From: Irpex lacteus
Taxonomy: Eukaryota; Basidiomycota; Agaricomycetes; Polyporales; Irpicaceae
Assembly: GCA_001986395.2 (NCBI GenBank)
Contig: MQVO02000042.1
Coordinates: forward strand, 1 to 64,000
Direction: 5' to 3'
Length of the DNA stretch: 64,000 nt
A program made the translations under genes and the position numbers. This document shows, piece after piece, positions 60,658 to 64,000 of the stretch. Within the stretch, counting starts at the first letter, position 1, and each line of letters opens with the position of its first letter. The notes under the pieces are model-generated. The model was not told where the DNA came from. It ran no database searches and was given only the letters and a program-made list of their open reading frames with translations.

Positions 60658-61183
60658 TAATAGGTGGCCACGTCTCGCGTGCATGGACGGAGTGTATCGG
60701 GCTTAGCTTTCTGCCTATATTGTTATCTGCGATGTTGATCATTCACATTACGTCTTGGAGGGTTGTGTGGACGCAAACGAACTTAGTAGTCGTGGTAGTA
60801 GTAGTAGCTTGGAGGTCATTGCATATATATACATTGGCTATGGCATTGTTCTATTAGAGCAAAACCGACTAAACCCGACGTTTTGGACTTCAAAAAGTGA
60901 GAGACGATCTGAAACTCGGGAGGACCAATGGATTGACTAAAAAGGCAATGGACATGAACTCGACGCCGTCGTTTTTTTTTGCCTTCGAATAGTAATATCT
61001 ACCAACGTGTCCGCCATAACGGTGGCCTTTACAAGCTTTTTGTGATACTGCAAACACCGTCACGGTGACACGTCCAAATACTATAGATTGTGCATCGAAA
61101 CCTTACGAGGCTGGACATCGGAGCCGGCCAGTTGACATGGCACAAGCACCCAGTAGCGCGTCCTGCTGCCCATTTTGCTCATG
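60658..61183. other. Convergent 3' flanks
   Basis: Between DUF6535-D (+) and BTB gene D (-), whose 3' ends face each other. No gene is seen. A short poly-T tract lies near 60970. Confidence 0.45.
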
Positions 61184-62391
61184 TTATATCGTGTGCTGAA
61201 GTAGCAATATAATAAGCGTTATTTGCTCGCGCACGCTCAGGAATCGTAGGGAATGAGGCTTTACCTGGAACAGCATCCATCTCGCAACGATCTCCTCTAC
61301 ATGCGCCTTCAACGACTCTTTGCAGTCAGGACAAGCTACTGCCGCGATAAGGTCCTGCATGACTATCTCAATTCCTGGTCGCGATATCGCTGATCAAATA
61401 TAGACGTTAATCGTGTGATGGCTCCATCGAACGAAGATGACTAACCAGGTGTCGCATCGTAGTAAATCCGCGCGCCCGCTAAATGATACGCCCGACTCAC
61501 GACTTTTCTTTCTTCAGCCGAGCAATACGGTTTCTCCACATGGGGGAAGATCCTCTCTTCCAACAGAGCCTTCAGACCCTCCATACGTGACGCGTGCAGG
61601 CGGTGTAGCCGTTGTAGGTACCATGTTCCCATCTTGTCAGTGACGTTCCGAGGAAGGTCGTACACTTTGATATGCAACGTGTACGAGGACGCTGCGACAG
61701 CAAGATCTTCTAGCTCGTGAGAAGCGGCGAGTGCGTAAGTGTCGATAGGTCGAAGTGGGGCGTAGTTGAGCAAGGTATTGTATAGAGGGGTGCCGCGCGA
61801 AAGGTAGCGAGGAAGTGAAAGGCCATGTTCCTGGAGAGCTAGTAAAGAAGCTGCTAGACATTCGAAGGTTGGGTGGTAGTGGTCGCAAGGAATCCCATAA
61901 ATACAGTGTAGGATGACGTTCAAGACGTCTGAGGGTCGAGGTATGCTGAATATGAGGGGTTCTTTTTCCGCAGGCTGTTGGTCTGAGACAAGCAAACCTC
62001 CGAAGTTGTTGTGAGAGGCCTCCACGAGCCTACGGTAGTGTACGACAAAGAATACCATGTCCGAAGAGACTAGAACAAGGTTAGGCGGGTAAAAGTCAAG
62101 GCTGGCGTTCAGATGGAAGGTATTCGAGACATGTATGATAGGGCCACTACTGTTCGAGAGGATGGGTCCGTTGTTTAAGGGAGATCCAACCTACCATCAT
62201 CACAAACGTTGATATTCAGGACGTAATTAGGCTCAACGAAGACACTGAGACGAACTCACCGGTGTCATTGGAGCCATATTCCTCGATCCATCTGAAATCC
62301 CGTCCATACCATCCGCGCTATTTGATGACACTCCTTGCCCAGTTTCATCAGGTTCTGCTGGCACCAAGGACTGTGAGAAGTAGTCCGACAT
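61184..62391 (-). CDS. BTB/POZ-like protein D
   Basis: Three exons (62260-62391, 61446-62190, 61184-61389), in frame, 360 residues. It begins MSDYFSQSLVPAEPDE at 62391. Exon 2 is 745 nt, as in B and C, and holds VSNTFHLNASLDFYP, LVLVSSDMVFFVVHYRRL, NNFGGLLVSD, NVILHCIYGIPCDHYHPTF and YALAASHELEDLAVAASSY. The last exon carries IEIVMQDLIAAVACPDC..SLKAHVEEIVARW. It is the closest relative of copy B, 31 kb away, so they probably arose by a segmental copy. The 3' end is the first stop after the CPDC exon; the tail beyond RWMLFQ is not conserved and is less sure. Confidence 0.87.
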
Positions 62392-64000
62392 TCCCGCCTA
62401 TGAATGATAGTAGAACGATGGCTTGAAACCGCAACACAGTGTATAGAGCTGGCCGCGGCGGCGGAGTGCTGAGTGGGACTGTGGAGTTCCTACGGCGGTT
62501 GTTCGGGTAGAGGCGAATATTAATATAATCACGCAGTCCATGGCTGAGAGAAGCCACAAGGCAGATGTGGTTTAGGCCAAACCAGATGACCTTTGCAAGA
62601 TATAGTGGCCGCATCCAGAGTTTGTGCGCTCATATTGATGGCAATTTGTTTGCTGTGGTTCAAGTTGACGGCGACGAGAGAGGGAAAAAGAGGATGGTCG
62701 GGGACGTAGCTGAATGACCACTCGGCCTATGTGTAGCCCGTTTGTAATATTGACGTACAAGCAGTCCCTGAGTAAATCCGCATACTCATTCGCTGAACCT
62801 CGGATGCAAAACAGTGGCACTCCTAGGCGAAGTGTGTTATGGCAGCTAAGGAAAAAGACGGCCATCCAGAGGCGCATCTAAGTCGTGGGATTAGTTCATG
62901 GTATATCTTAAGAATGATCAGCTTTTACAGCGTCACAGTAGCCAGTAGACAGATCAACACAACGGAACGAAGATTTATTATAGTAGAGTAGAGTCTTTGA
63001 TGTTCAGGGTACACAGGAGAGAGAAGACGATCATCGAGAGACGCAACATATAGCTGGCTACGATTTGTCGTATATTCGCAATTCACAGGTATGATTATCA
63101 TACACATAGCGACTGTCATACAAGATAACAGAACAGACTCTTCCGATGGTCAGGCTGGCCAGGTTACTACTACCGCGTACACCTGCTACAACGTTCTCTG
63201 TTGCCCATACTAGTCCTGACCCAAACATCGAACATGAATGGAGAACTGAAAAAGCCAGCCGAATGACAACCTTAATGATCGCACTACGCCTGGCTAATGC
63301 TGAGACAGTGGACGAACGATGCACATCGTCAATAGCAACCTCGCGTATCCGCCAAGGTGACTCAGAGACTCCTAAGCGCATACGTTCTGGGAATGCCGGC
63401 AGCGGCGTAATATGCGACGAACCTGATCCTCATGGACTAGGTAAGCGCGACCGTGCCTGGTTTTCCATCGACGAGGCGATATGGGATGGAAGAGCAATGA
63501 GCGTTCCCGTACACCGTAGAGTTGAGTCACATGAGACTTCGATGGCCTTCCGACTGTACCATAGCTAGACGGGCTATATGGATACGTAAGCTGAGAGTCT
63601 CGCCTCCCGAGTGATTTACAGCAGACGTACCAGATGCTTTCTCACATTGTAATTCCCGTCTGCCACCCTACGCGTAACCTACCTATCCCATAACATACAT
63701 ACATATCCTTAACCCAGACCCGCTGACAACCGGAAACTGATCAACGGCGAACGTTGAACCCTAGGTCCTTATCTAGCAGCCGGTCGTGAATATCGGAAGG
63801 CCAGTTGTCCATCCAAGTCTGGATAATTGCTTCACCCTGGTTGACAAGGCAAGCTTATGTGTACACAGATAATACTCATGATAATAGTTTCAGTTCCACA
63901 GCTGGGCGAGCAAGATTGTGTCGATTGGTGGTGATGGTGGTGGTGGTGGTGGTGGTGGTCGAGGAAGGGTCGAAGCGACCAAGCGCCTTGGGTATTTCTC
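62392..64000. other. No supported gene; microsatellite at the end
   Basis: Frames at 62572-62877 (-) and 63146-63568 (+, 140 codons, starting MVRLARLLLP) have no recognisable motif and no splice support, so they are left as unassigned. The window ends in a GGT microsatellite. Confidence 0.4.
63926..63959. repeat. GGT trinucleotide repeat
   Basis: A run of GGT units interrupted once by GAT, near the end of the window and outside any called gene. Ordinary microsatellite. Confidence 0.8.

Noticed and set aside
63146..63568. 140-codon plus-strand frame
   Set aside because: Composition is plausible but there is no recognisable domain, intron or promoter signal.

Overview
This looks like nuclear DNA of an Agaricomycete (mushroom-forming basidiomycete), possibly Polyporales. 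The support is: many short introns (about 50-60 nt, GT-AG, CTAAC-like branch sites), families expanded in Agaricomycetes (DUF6535 membrane proteins, small BTB proteins with a CPDC tail, a DUF6533 seven-pass protein, an I66-type beta-trefoil protease inhibitor, a Kre9/Knh1-type GPI protein), and an intron-containing tRNA-His. I see no bacterial or viral architecture and no CRISPR array. Genus-level placement cannot be made from this window alone.

Layout. 0-6.5 kb: gene-poor, with old duplications and a small tandem repeat. 6.5-9.9 kb (-): a large DUF6535 gene (A) that is strikingly CpG-poor, preceded by 12 copies of TCGGCTC. 14-16.1 kb (-): a zinc-independent MDR oxidoreductase and a broken second copy. 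17.6-20.8 kb (+): DUF6535 gene B. 21.1-26 kb (-): a small conserved-looking hypothetical protein, a methionine/amino-acid permease of the LAT type with a GC-AG intron, and cyclophilin A. 27.4-35.3 kb: three BTB genes (A and B on -, C on +). 38-39.8 kb (-): an ammonium transporter. 44.5-47.1 kb (+): an I66 inhibitor pseudogene followed by an intact copy. 48.3-50.2 kb (+): a secreted calcineurin-type phosphatase. 51-52.9 kb (+): a DUF6533 seven-pass protein with micro-exons. 53.5-54.3 kb (+): a GPI-anchored Kre9-like wall protein. 54.7 kb (+): tRNA-His. 55.1-60.7 kb (+): tandem DUF6535 genes C and D. 61.2-62.4 kb (-): BTB gene D.

Two themes stand out. First, four DUF6535 genes and four BTB genes share one 64-kb window, and each family keeps its own intron positions and phases, so both grew by local gene duplication. 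Second, ordinary nutrient, wall and housekeeping genes (permease, ammonium transporter, phosphatase, GPI protein, cyclophilin) are scattered between long stretches in which I find no intact gene, only occasional splice-like signals and fragments. The best candidates for something new are the TCGGCTC array at the start of DUF6535-A, the CpG-depleted body of that gene, and the DUF6535/BTB co-cluster.

All exon models were built by hand from splice signals, reading-frame continuity and comparison among paralogues in the window. No database search was run.
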